Origin: a virus
Strand: one strand, 5' to 3'
IMG/VR virus record: IMGVR_UViG_3300025769_000109
Coordinates: 1-62,372 of that record
Length of the DNA stretch: 62,372 nucleotides
Below, piece by piece: positions 1-7,199 of this stretch (within the stretch, counting starts at the first letter, position 1; every line of letters starts with the position of its first letter). The position numbers and the translations under genes are program-made. The notes below the pieces were generated by a model, which was not told where the DNA came from, did no database searches, and worked only from the letters and a program-made list of their open reading frames with translations.

Positions 1-119
1 ATGACTGATGAGCAGCGGGCGCTGCTAAACCACGTGCAAGACTTGGACCGTAAATTGTCCAATGCGCAATTTAATATGGACCAGCTTGCCATTGGCAGAG
101 AAGCGTTTGTGAATCGACT
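1..119. repeat. Terminal repeat, left copy (matches 61811-61929)
   Basis: Bases 1-119 are identical to 61811-61929 in the same orientation. Such a match at contig ends usually means a circular or terminally redundant molecule. Here the right copy does not sit at the very end: 443 further bases follow it and differ from the sequence after the left copy. So the repeat joins one sequence to two alternative continuations. Confidence 0.9.
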
Positions 120-159
120 CGCAGGTTCATTGGAGTCTGAAGAAGTCGTTGTGGAGTAA
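1..159 (+). CDS. Small phage protein, 5' truncated by window edge
   Basis: This is the C-terminal part (52 codons to a TAA stop) of a small charged, probably helical protein. It starts inside the gene: the complete version is at 61751-61966, where the same reading frame has 19 further residues in front. The first 119 bases are identical to 61811-61929, after which the two copies diverge but still encode similar residues (RLAGSLESEE here, RLAASLEAPE there). The following XhlA-like gene starts 6 bases after the stop. Function is unknown. The methionine codon at position 1 is internal, not a real start. Confidence 0.75.
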   Translation: MTDEQRALLNHVQDLDRKLSNAQFNMDQLAIGREAFVNRLAGSLESEEVVVE

Positions 160-165
160 TGAAGT

Positions 166-357
166 ATGAGTCGCACCGTTCAAGACGCTCATCGTCGTAT
201 AGATGAGATTGAACCACGCGTAACAAGATTGGAGACCGAGGTGCATATCCAGTTTAAGGAAGTGTTCACTCGGATCAAGCGCTTGGAAGCTATCTTGATC
301 GGTGCGGCTGGTACTATCATTGCAATGCTGTTCGCCATCCTGACAAAGATGGGGTAA
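166..357 (+). CDS. XhlA-like holin-associated membrane protein
   Basis: A 63-residue protein with a charged, coiled-coil-prone N-terminal part (about residues 5-40) and one C-terminal membrane span (about 42-60, LIGAAGTIIAMLFAILT). This order matches haemolysin XhlA-type proteins, which work with holins in host lysis. It opens a cluster of membrane proteins followed by an endolysin-like peptidase, which supports a lysis role. The start at 166 lies 6 bases after the previous stop, within translational coupling distance. Family assignment comes from architecture and is moderately sure. Confidence 0.65.
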   Translation: MSRTVQDAHRRIDEIEPRVTRLETEVHIQFKEVFTRIKRLEAILIGAAGTIIAMLFAILTKMG

Positions 358-371
358 CCACTACACACTCT

Positions 372-419
372 TTGTTACAAAATAATACCTGTACACATAA
401 TAACAACTTATGGTATAAG
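372..419 (+). promoter_or_regulatory. Candidate promoter for the lysis/late genes
   Basis: The 111-base gap before the next gene is AT-rich. Two options are visible: TTGTTA at 372-377 with CATAAT at 396-401 (18-base spacer), and an extended -10 element TGGTATAAG at 411-419. A similar TGCTATAAG lies at 51172-51180 before another late gene set. Activity is inferred. Confidence 0.4.
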
Positions 420-468
420 CTAGATACACGCTTCGCGCTGCGACAATCCATTATTTGAGGGTCTTTGG

Positions 469-936
469 ATGATCGCAGAGCTTGCCGCGTTCAACGCGGG
501 ATTCGCCGTAGTTAAACAGTTCGTCGCCAATGGGCGTGACCTGTCTGATGCTATGGGCGCTATTGGGCAGATGGTCGGTGCCAAAGAAGACCTGAAAGCT
601 CGTGGCGAGAAGAAAAAGAAAAGCGTTCTCTCCATCCTCGGCGGCAAAACCGAAAACGACTTTGAAGAGTTCATGGCGCTTGAGAAAATCAAGCAAATTG
701 AAAAAGACCTCACCTCCATGATGAAGCTCTACGGACGCCCCGGACTGCATGACGACTGGATTCGTTATCAGGCCGAAGCGCGTAAAAAACGTAGACAACA
801 AGCTCTCGACGACAAGAAACGTAAAGAAAAGATGTGGGAGTACATCGGATGGGGGATCGCTGTTTTCCTATTTGTTGTCGGGCTAGCAGGCATCGTGGTA
901 TGGGCTAAGTTTTTACGGGATGGTGCGTTATGGTAA
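469..936 (+). CDS. Membrane-anchored protein of the lysis cassette
   Basis: A 155-residue protein. The N-terminal half is soluble and helical, residues about 58-120 are very rich in Lys, Arg and Glu, and one membrane span lies near the C-terminus (about 126-147, GIAVFLFVVGLAGIVVW), leaving a short tail. A TGAGGG ribosome site lies at 456-461. Similar proteins accompany lysis genes in marine phage genomes. A role in lysis or membrane anchoring follows from context only. It overlaps the next gene by 7 bases, which points to coupled translation. Confidence 0.7.
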   Translation: MIAELAAFNAGFAVVKQFVANGRDLSDAMGAIGQMVGAKEDLKARGEKKKKSVLSILGGKTENDFEEFMALEKIKQIEKDLTSMMKLYGRPGLHDDWIRYQAEARKKRRQQALDDKKRKEKMWEYIGWGIAVFLFVVGLAGIVVWAKFLRDGALW

Positions 937-1241
937 AGAAGTTCCAGAAACAATCTGAATACGAAGAGTACGATCTTGACGGGGATGGTACAATTACTGA
1001 CGAAGAGCTAGAAGCTGCTAAAGAAATTAAACAGGAAGAAGCCGAATTGCGTAAGATGCGGGCACAGCGTCGGATGGCAGTAGCCTCACTTGCTGCTATG
1101 GGAGCCTTTACGTTCGCTATGTTCTTTGTGCCGATTGAACGCGTAGAAGCCCTTTCTGGTATCTCGGACTTATTCTTTTTGTCGGCGGCTGGAATAGTCG
1201 GGGCTTATATGGGGATGACGGCATGGATGTCAAAAAAGTAA
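930..1241 (+). CDS. EF-hand membrane protein, holin-like
   Basis: A 103-residue protein with one canonical EF-hand calcium loop near the N-terminus (residues 15-26, DLDGDGTITDEE, acidic residues at loop positions 1, 3, 5 and 12), then a charged helix, then two hydrophobic spans (about 48-68 and 76-96). It overlaps its neighbours on both sides (7 and 19 bases), so it belongs to one translational unit. Two spans plus context suggest a holin or lysis regulator. The calcium loop suggests that calcium could bind on the soluble side. Neither is proven by sequence. Confidence 0.7.
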   Translation: MVKKFQKQSEYEEYDLDGDGTITDEELEAAKEIKQEEAELRKMRAQRRMAVASLAAMGAFTFAMFFVPIERVEALSGISDLFFLSAAGIVGAYMGMTAWMSKK

Positions 1242-1576
1242 CGGAAATCTCAGAAAAATGGACTTCGGCAGGTGCTGCCTGCCTTCTTACGATGGTGCAG
1301 GGTAACGTGTTTGCGTTAAACCCATCTCACTGGATTACTGCGACTAAAACAGCTACAGGGGCTACCATCATTTATCTGGTTTGTTTGTACCTACCAAAAG
1401 TCGGAGATTGGCTAAAAACACGGCTTGGTGGGGCGGTGCTAATAGGTCTTGCTACTTTCTTTGCCGATTTGGGTATGCACCCAACGCATTTTGGTTACTG
1501 GTGGACTGAAGCATTGGTTACGGCGTTAGGAGCTACGGCGGTATCGTTTGTACTGCACAAGCAGTTAGTTAAGTAA
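1223..1576 (+). CDS. Multi-span membrane protein of the lysis cassette
   Basis: A 117-residue protein with about three hydrophobic segments (residues about 42-58, 68-83 and 95-111). It has no recognisable enzymatic motif. It overlaps the EF-hand gene by 19 bases and lies before a 3-span holin, so a holin or antiholin role is possible. The start at 1223 (ATG) has no strong ribosome site, and translation is probably coupled to the gene before. Confidence 0.65.
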   Translation: MDVKKVTEISEKWTSAGAACLLTMVQGNVFALNPSHWITATKTATGATIIYLVCLYLPKVGDWLKTRLGGAVLIGLATFFADLGMHPTHFGYWWTEALVTALGATAVSFVLHKQLVK

Positions 1577-1637
1577 TCTTTGCAAATCATGCAGTAATCT
1601 ATTAAGGTGAGGTAGGTAGTATTATGTGGAGGTTCTA

Positions 1638-2033
1638 ATGCTACAAGCACTCATTGGTCCCGTGTCTGGTCTACTGGACAAGTTCATCGAGGACAAAGAT
1701 CAAAAAGCTGCGTTGGCGCATGAGATTGCGACGATGGCAGAAAAACATGCCCATGAAGCAAACATGGGGCAGTTAGATATAAACAAAATGGAAGCTCAGC
1801 ACCGATCTATTTTTGTGGCGGGTTGGCGACCATTCTTGGGTTGGGGCCTTTCGTTTGCCATGATATGGCACTTTGTCCTTGTCCCAATGATTACGTTTGG
1901 GTTCGCGTATGCAGGGGTTGTACCCCCAGAACTACCCGCGTTTGACATGGAAAGCCTAATGACTGTACTGCTTGGTATGCTTGGGTTGGGTGGACTCAGA
2001 ACGTTTGAGAAAGCGAAAGGGCTGACCAAATGA
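1638..2033 (+). CDS. Three-span holin (GTA-type holin family)
   Basis: A 131-residue protein resembling the 3TM holins of gene transfer agents and marine phages: a helical, charged N-terminal part, a WRPFLGWG motif before the first span, then hydrophobic spans and a short basic end. Holins open the inner membrane so that the endolysin reaches the cell wall. I choose ATG 1638 over an upstream GTG (1626) because TGGAGG at 1627-1632 is ideally placed for 1638. The stop overlaps the peptidase start (ATGA at 2030-2033). Confidence 0.75.
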   Translation: MLQALIGPVSGLLDKFIEDKDQKAALAHEIATMAEKHAHEANMGQLDINKMEAQHRSIFVAGWRPFLGWGLSFAMIWHFVLVPMITFGFAYAGVVPPELPAFDMESLMTVLLGMLGLGGLRTFEKAKGLTK

Positions 2034-2485
2034 GTTTTAAGTTATCACAGCGTAGTCGAGATAAACTCGAAGGCGTAGATGTCGGGCTTATTGCCGTTGT
2101 CGATTACGCTATTGCCGTTACTAAGATTGATTTTGGTGTAATCTGCGGTCTGCGAACCATCGAAGAACAGCGGGAACTTGTAGCGAAAGGCGCAAGTAAA
2201 ACAATGAAATCTAAGCATCTTAACGGTCATGCCGTGGACCTTATGGCCTATATTGGACCGCGTGGTTCGTGGGAACTCAACATTTATGATGAAATAGCCG
2301 ACGCCATGAAAGAAGGCGCACAGGCTGCTGGTGTAGGTGTTCGCTGGGGTGCCGCATGGCATATCCCTGACATCCGTGATTGGGATGGTACGATGGAAGA
2401 TGCGATGAACGCCTACGTTGATTTACGGCGTTCACAGGGTAAAAGGCCCTTTATTGACGCCCCACACTTTGAATTGGCGGGGTAG
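2030..2485 (+). CDS. Peptidase M15-type endolysin (D-Ala carboxypeptidase-like)
   Basis: A 151-residue single-domain zinc peptidase of the VanY/M15 kind. Visible ligands: SKHLNGHAVDL at residues 61-71 (His63 and Asp70 are the expected zinc ligands) and the C-terminal DAPHFEL (His146). Enzymes of this family cut peptide bonds in peptidoglycan cross-bridges. No signal peptide is seen, so it depends on the holins. Its start overlaps the holin stop, and it closes the lysis set. The family call is firm; the exact bond cleaved is not known. Confidence 0.88.
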   Translation: MSFKLSQRSRDKLEGVDVGLIAVVDYAIAVTKIDFGVICGLRTIEEQRELVAKGASKTMKSKHLNGHAVDLMAYIGPRGSWELNIYDEIADAMKEGAQAAGVGVRWGAAWHIPDIRDWDGTMEDAMNAYVDLRRSQGKRPFIDAPHFELAG

Positions 2486-2487
2486 CG

Positions 2488-2697
2488 ATGCGTAAAACAG
2501 TACAGGCACGTGATGTAGAAGGTGGCACAGAGCCTACGCACACACTAGAAGTTGTTTGTGCAAATTGTGGATATGACCTCGACGAGGCCGAATTGGAAGC
2601 AGACACTTGCTCGGATTGTGGTCAGGCGCTAAATTTGAAAGAAAGCGTATCTATTCAAGTTACCACTCTTCCACCAGTGTTTGGTGAAACTATGTAG
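2488..2697 (+). CDS. Small zinc-ribbon protein
   Basis: A 69-residue protein with two CxxC pairs (CANC and CSDC, about residues 24-44) separated by 14 residues, a typical treble or ribbon zinc site. Function is unknown. It sits between endolysin and tail gene, two bases after the endolysin stop. A second CxxC-pair protein occurs at 54180-54491 next to the head-tail genes, so these may be structural or assembly parts. Confidence 0.65.
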   Translation: MRKTVQARDVEGGTEPTHTLEVVCANCGYDLDEAELEADTCSDCGQALNLKESVSIQVTTLPPVFGETM

Positions 2698-2704
2698 GTG
2701 GATC

Positions 2705-3004
2705 ATGGCTCTAAAGAAGTTACTATTCAAACCCGGAATCAACCGCGAAGTAACACGTTACACCAACGAGGGTGGTTGGTACGAGTGCGATAAAGTACGC
2801 TTTAGGCAAGGATTCCCAGAAAAGATCGGTGGTTGGTCTCAAATCTCTGGTACCACCTTTCTTGGCACCTGCCGTTCGCTGTGGAATTGGGTAACACTTG
2901 GCAGTATCAATCTGATTGGTGTGGGTACACACCTCAAGTTTTACCTAGAGCAAGGTGGCGGGTATAACGACATTACGCCGATACGAACTACCACCGTGAT
3001 GTGA
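2705..3004 (+). CDS. Tail/stabilisation-type protein, N-terminal piece (split gene)
   Basis: A 99-codon reading frame starting with KKLLFKPGINREVTRY and containing EGGWYECDKVRFRQGFPEK. It closely resembles the frame at 61974-62372 in this window, but there the frame continues without a stop past the point where this one ends. It ends at ATG-TGA (2999-3004), and the next frame carries on the same protein at GTG 3001, so this is probably one gene with a one-base change near 3000. Proteins of this kind are beta-rich phage structural proteins, possibly like P22 tail stabilisation factors. A ribosome site (AGGTGG) precedes ATG 2705. Confidence 0.7.
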   Translation: MALKKLLFKPGINREVTRYTNEGGWYECDKVRFRQGFPEKIGGWSQISGTTFLGTCRSLWNWVTLGSINLIGVGTHLKFYLEQGGGYNDITPIRTTTVM

Positions 3005-4566
3005 CATTTGCCGCTACAAATGGCTCTGCAACGCTAACCGTTACTGACACAGGACACGGTGCACGAGAGAATGACTTTGTTACCTTCAGTGGTGCGGTAA
3101 CACTTGGCGGTAACATTACTGCTGATGTACTGAACCAAGAGTATCAAATCGTCACCGTACCCGATGCCGATACTTACACTATCACAGCAACTGCTACAGC
3201 CAACGCCTCAGACACAGGTAATGGTGGTTCCGCTGTTGTTGGAGCGTACCAAATCCGTACTGGTGAGCCGTATGAAGTCCCTCTATCTGGTTGGGGCGGC
3301 GGCACATGGGGCGCTGGTGTATGGGGTACAGGTGGTGTTTCCACCGAAGCTATCCGTCTTTGGAGCCAGTCGAACTTCGGCGAAGACCTTGTGTTTGGTC
3401 CTCGCGGGGGTGATATTTTCTACTGGGATGCCACAAACGGTGTTAGCACACGAGGTGTTTACCTAAACACGTTATCAGGCGCTTCTGACGTACCTGAATC
3501 GCAAAACGTAATACTCGTTTCTGACATCAACCGTTTTGTATTCTGTATGGGTACAAACGATGTGGGCACCGCTACGGTAGACCCGATGCTTATTCGCTGG
3601 TCGGATCAGGAAGACCCTGCCAACTGGACGCCAGCTTCAACGAACCAAGCGGGGTCCTTGAGACTGTCACGGGGCACCGAGATAGTTGCGGCTAAACAAG
3701 CACGTCAAGAGGTCCTCGTTTGGACCAACTCTTCCTTGTACTCATTGCAGTATCAGGGCGCACCTGCCGTCTGGGGTGCGCAGTTGGTCGGCGATAACAT
3801 TTCTATCGCATCCATGAACTCCGTGGCGTTTGCTAGTGGTATCGCGTTCTGGATGGGTAAAGACAAGTTCTATATGTACGATGGACGCAGTCAGCCGCTA
3901 CAGTGCGACGTGCGTCGGTATGTATTTGGGGACTTCAACCCGTTGCAGTATGACCAAGTATTTGCGGGTACTAACGAAGCGTTCCACGAAGTTTGGTGGT
4001 TCTATTGCTCGTCTGATAGCCAGAATGTGGACCGTTATGTGGTGTTTAATTACCTCGAACAGACGTGGTATTACGGCACTATGGGGCGCACCGCGTGGCT
4101 TGATTCTGGCTTACGTGAGTACCCACTGGCTGCAACTTATAGCCACAACCTCGTTAATCACGAGCAAGGCACCGACGATAACGAGACAGGCACTCCTGCG
4201 GCGATCACTGCAACTATAACATCTGGTCAATTTGACCTAGATGATGGTGACCGTTTTGCCTTTATCTGGCGTATTATGCCAGACGTAACCTTTGACGGGT
4301 CTACGGCGGCTAGCCCCGCTGCGACCATGACGCTGCTCCCCCTTGCAAACTCAGGGTCAGGGTACAACAGCCCGTACTCAGAGGGGGGTAGTGCCGTAGG
4401 CACCGTCACCCGTACCGCTACAGTGCCGATTGAGCAGTTTACGGGGCAGGTTAATACACGTGTTCGAGGCCGACAAATCTCCCTAAAGATGGAGTCTACT
4501 GACCTTGGTGTTAAGTGGCAGTTAGGTTCTCCACGAGTTGATATGCGCCCTGATGGGAGGCGCTAA
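3001..4566 (+). CDS. Tail/stabilisation-type protein, main part
   Basis: A 521-codon frame, rich in Trp, Gly, Thr and Ser, with repeated short beta-strand blocks (for example LVFGPRGGDIFYWD and VFNYLEQTWYYG), compatible with a beta-propeller. It begins with a TFAATNGSATLTVTDTGH segment that resembles small beta domains inserted in phage tail proteins. Its start (GTG 3001) overlaps the stop of the N-terminal piece by four bases, with no independent ribosome site. Either translation is coupled or the two frames are one broken gene. The following fibre gene overlaps by one base (TAATG). Confidence 0.7.
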   Translation: MTFAATNGSATLTVTDTGHGARENDFVTFSGAVTLGGNITADVLNQEYQIVTVPDADTYTITATATANASDTGNGGSAVVGAYQIRTGEPYEVPLSGWGGGTWGAGVWGTGGVSTEAIRLWSQSNFGEDLVFGPRGGDIFYWDATNGVSTRGVYLNTLSGASDVPESQNVILVSDINRFVFCMGTNDVGTATVDPMLIRWSDQEDPANWTPASTNQAGSLRLSRGTEIVAAKQARQEVLVWTNSSLYSLQYQGAPAVWGAQLVGDNISIASMNSVAFASGIAFWMGKDKFYMYDGRSQPLQCDVRRYVFGDFNPLQYDQVFAGTNEAFHEVWWFYCSSDSQNVDRYVVFNYLEQTWYYGTMGRTAWLDSGLREYPLAATYSHNLVNHEQGTDDNETGTPAAITATITSGQFDLDDGDRFAFIWRIMPDVTFDGSTAASPAATMTLLPLANSGSGYNSPYSEGGSAVGTVTRTATVPIEQFTGQVNTRVRGRQISLKMESTDLGVKWQLGSPRVDMRPDGRR

Positions 4567-5186
4567 TGGCTAACGAGATTGAGAGAGCAGAGCCGCCTGC
4601 TCTGCCACTGGCCCCTGAAGAATACAGACGCCCGTTTATGGACCAGAACAGTAACGTCCTGCGTCTGTTCTTCAATCGTATCGTGAACTCTCTCAATACG
4701 CTGTTTAGCACTGACGATGGTGGCAGATTTTTGTATATGCCACGGGGGTCTTTTTATAGCACTGCTGACCAAACGGCGGCAATGGCAAATACGGGGTACG
4801 CGGTTACGTTTAATTCTACGCACCACACGGATAGCATAACTCTATCAAACAACAGCAGGATAAATGTTACCTACGCAGGTACATATCAGTTCTCTATAAC
4901 GCTTCAGATAGAGCATAATAATTCTAGTGAGGCTACGGTAACTGTTTGGGAGAAGCGAAATGGAACTACCGATACATCCTACTCAGGACATCTATTTGAT
5001 GTAAAAGGTAACGATTACTATGTTGTTAACTGGGTTTTTACACGCGCTTTAGAAGCAAACGATTATATTGAAATCTACTGGGCCACTACTGATACGCAGT
5101 TAAACTTACACGCAGAAGCTGCATCAGCCCCTCACCCCGGCGTCGCATCAGCTACGGTTGATGTAACATTCGGGACTAACTCATAG
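4566..5186 (+). CDS. Short fibre/knob protein, jelly-roll-like
   Basis: A 206-residue protein. Residues 1-60 are a helical adaptor containing EEYRRPFMDQNSNVLRLFF. From about residue 60 it is beta-rich with features of a C1q/TNF-like jelly roll: PRGSFYSTADQT, TYAGTYQFSITLQI, and a C-terminal SATVDVTFGTNS strand. Such modules form trimeric host-contact knobs in phages. It sits directly after the tail protein with a one-base overlap. A virion role is likely; receptor binding is inferred. Confidence 0.65.
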   Translation: MANEIERAEPPALPLAPEEYRRPFMDQNSNVLRLFFNRIVNSLNTLFSTDDGGRFLYMPRGSFYSTADQTAAMANTGYAVTFNSTHHTDSITLSNNSRINVTYAGTYQFSITLQIEHNNSSEATVTVWEKRNGTTDTSYSGHLFDVKGNDYYVVNWVFTRALEANDYIEIYWATTDTQLNLHAEAASAPHPGVASATVDVTFGTNS

Positions 5187-5251
5187 TAATATGTAGGGCC
5201 TGCCATCAGCCGTCGTTGCTGTATCATTTGTTAGCAACTTATAGTGTGTGG

Positions 5252-5301
5252 TTGCCTCCAGTGAGGAGATGTCTATACTGAATCCACCCTAACTATAGGA
5301 G
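5252..5301 (+). promoter_or_regulatory. Candidate promoter before the ACP-ketosynthase pair
   Basis: In the 122-base gap before the ACP gene: TTGCCT at 5252-5257, a 16-base spacer, TATACT at 5274-5279, then a good ribosome site TAGGAG at 5296-5301. Upstream, GTTGCT (5215-5220) and AGCAAC (5233-5238) can form a small hairpin, but the T-tract after it is weak. The gap suggests that the ACP pair can be transcribed separately from the tail genes. Confidence 0.4.
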
Positions 5302-5308
5302 CGACAAA

Positions 5309-5620
5309 ATGGCATTTGATTTTCTTGAACTGTTCAACGCAATAGGCGCTGCACAGAAGGTGGTGACGAAAGACTTCATCCCCGCCGAATCCATGGACAC
5401 CCCCGTAACCGAAGACGCAACAGGGCTAGACAGCCTTGATGTGACGCTAACTTTCTTTGTTCTTGGCGAAGCCTACGGCATCCCCGAAGACGAGGAACTT
5501 AACGAACAATGGCCCTACGAGAGTGTGCAGTTGTTGAAAGAGTTCATTGACGAACATAAAACGAAAAACCCCGAAGACGAGTTTAACTCGATTAAAGCAC
5601 TCGTTAAGGAGTTAGCATGA
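5309..5620 (+). CDS. Acyl carrier protein-like protein
   Basis: A 103-residue acidic protein with the ACP hallmark DSLD at residues 41-44; Ser42 is the expected 4'-phosphopantetheine attachment site. After it comes the usual helix II region (VTLTFFVLGEAYGIPEDEEL) and a helix with LLKEFIDEHK. ACPs carry growing acyl chains as thioesters. The gene overlaps the ketosynthase gene by four bases (ATGA at 5617-5620), so carrier and enzyme are very probably made together. It is longer at the N-terminus than a typical 78-residue ACP. Whether a host phosphopantetheinyl transferase modifies it is unknown. Confidence 0.75.
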   Translation: MAFDFLELFNAIGAAQKVVTKDFIPAESMDTPVTEDATGLDSLDVTLTFFVLGEAYGIPEDEELNEQWPYESVQLLKEFIDEHKTKNPEDEFNSIKALVKELA

Positions 5621-6729
5621 TTTACATGACGCAATGCAGGACTGCCTGCACGACTGACCGTACCCTGATTGACGACATACCCTACCCTCAACACGCCCAT
5701 ATCCTGCCGAAAACGTTTCGTAGAGCCAAATCTGGCCTGAAATACCCTCCTCACGTACTGATCGAAAGCCTGATTGACGAAGAGTTAATCAACTACGTGG
5801 TCAGTAACCCTGTAGCGGGCAAAACTGGTTTCATCTTTGCGGCGGGTAACCAAGGCTGGATGGGCACTAACGGGCGGTACGACAAAAACCCCGATGCACA
5901 GCTTCACTACAAGGTGAAGATTCCGTTTATTGTACTGACCAATATCTATGCAGGGCGTATAGCCAGCATGTTTGCTGTACATGACCATGTGTCAACAGAT
6001 GCTAGCGCCTGCTCTTCTAGCTTACACGTACTCATGAATATGCAGAATCTGATGAACAACTATGGGTTTGATCGGGTTATTGTGTTTAGTGGCGAAGATA
6101 GTGTAAACAACTTAGTATTAGAGTTCTTCGGCGAAGCAGGTGCAAGCCTACAATACAAGGACGAGGGTGAACGCCAACCCTCTGCGTTTGACGACCACAA
6201 CCAAGGCTTCAACATTGGGCAAGGTGCGGTAGTCGCAATCTTTGAGAAAGAGCACGCAGGTATGGCTGATCCCATGGCAAAATTTGTAGGCGCATACAGT
6301 TCCGCAGAAGACAATACCAACCCGCTAGGGCAACGAGATGATGGGTCGGGCTTTAGTAAAGCTATCGAGGGCGCATTATTTGTAGCCAAAGCACATAAAA
6401 ATGATGTAAGGTTGGTTAAAACGCATGGAACTGGCACGCCAGTCAACAATGCTGCGGAAAAATCGGCACTCCTACGTTCTCTTAACGAGTTTGTGGCAAC
6501 GTCTTACAAACCACGTATTGGACACACCATGGGTGCTAGCGGACTATTGGAGACTGGTTTGTTGCTACGCGACTTACAGAACGGCTATGTGCCGAAAATC
6601 CTAAACAGAACTCAGGATGATCCTGTGTTCTTATCCTCTGACGCCCCCGTTCCCGAGGGCCTTATGCTTAGTCTTGCCGCTGGCATGGGCAACATCTACT
6701 CGGCAGCGTTGTTTTCACGGGAGGTGTAA
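5617..6729 (+). CDS. Beta-ketoacyl-ACP synthase (FabF-like ketosynthase)
   Basis: A 370-residue condensing enzyme of the thiolase fold. The catalytic set is complete: Cys132 in STDASACSSS (nucleophile), His270 in KTHGTGTP, Lys298 and His303 in KPRIGHTMGASG with the FabF spacing Lys-x4-His. FNIGQGAVV (about 198-206) matches the conserved GEGAG loop region. It is somewhat shorter than bacterial FabF (about 410), mainly at the N-terminus. These enzymes condense an acyl group with malonyl-ACP during fatty acid or polyketide synthesis. Its start overlaps the ACP stop. It lies among virion genes, which is unusual; the substrate and product are unknown. Confidence 0.85.
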   Translation: MIYMTQCRTACTTDRTLIDDIPYPQHAHILPKTFRRAKSGLKYPPHVLIESLIDEELINYVVSNPVAGKTGFIFAAGNQGWMGTNGRYDKNPDAQLHYKVKIPFIVLTNIYAGRIASMFAVHDHVSTDASACSSSLHVLMNMQNLMNNYGFDRVIVFSGEDSVNNLVLEFFGEAGASLQYKDEGERQPSAFDDHNQGFNIGQGAVVAIFEKEHAGMADPMAKFVGAYSSAEDNTNPLGQRDDGSGFSKAIEGALFVAKAHKNDVRLVKTHGTGTPVNNAAEKSALLRSLNEFVATSYKPRIGHTMGASGLLETGLLLRDLQNGYVPKILNRTQDDPVFLSSDAPVPEGLMLSLAAGMGNIYSAALFSREV

Positions 6730-6730
6730 G

Positions 6731-7198
6731 ATGCAATTAGTGAATAGCAAAGAACGGCTATTAAAAGGACCTGAAATTGTAGCGATGTCTGCAATGGAGG
6801 CCACTGGACTTAAATACCCCAAAGAAGTGCTTTTGGGAGCGGTTGCAGCAGAATTTACACTGCCACGAACGGATTTAGTACAGATCGGAAACACTGTGTT
6901 TGTGGGTCATACGGGTAAAGGCAAGAACAAAAAGAAGATGGTGGGCCGTGCGTTCAATGTCGATACGGGTAGGAACTTCATTATCAATGGGTTCAAATAC
7001 TTCACATATCTACAAAAGAACGGCATAACTCACTATTCGACAACGTTCGACGGACCTGTTTTCTTAAACGGGTTTAAGCTCTTTAAACGCCGTGCTGACC
7101 AACAAGATACGGAGATTGCGATTGGTAAGTACCGAAATAGCGATACGTATGTGGTGTTTATGAGGCTAGGAAAAGAGCCACTAATGCGAGGGTTGTAA
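6731..7198 (+). CDS. Unknown protein downstream of the ketosynthase
   Basis: A 155-residue protein with no family I recognise. It has a basic GKGKNKKKMVGRAF stretch (about residues 58-71), mixed alpha/beta character and several aromatic residues. ATG 6731 is chosen because GGAGGTG lies just upstream (6719-6725), inside the end of the ketosynthase. Its stop is two bases before the next gene. It could belong to the acyl pair or to the ejection protein set that follows. Confidence 0.6.
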   Translation: MQLVNSKERLLKGPEIVAMSAMEATGLKYPKEVLLGAVAAEFTLPRTDLVQIGNTVFVGHTGKGKNKKKMVGRAFNVDTGRNFIINGFKYFTYLQKNGITHYSTTFDGPVFLNGFKLFKRRADQQDTEIAIGKYRNSDTYVVFMRLGKEPLMRGL

Positions 7199-7199
7199 A

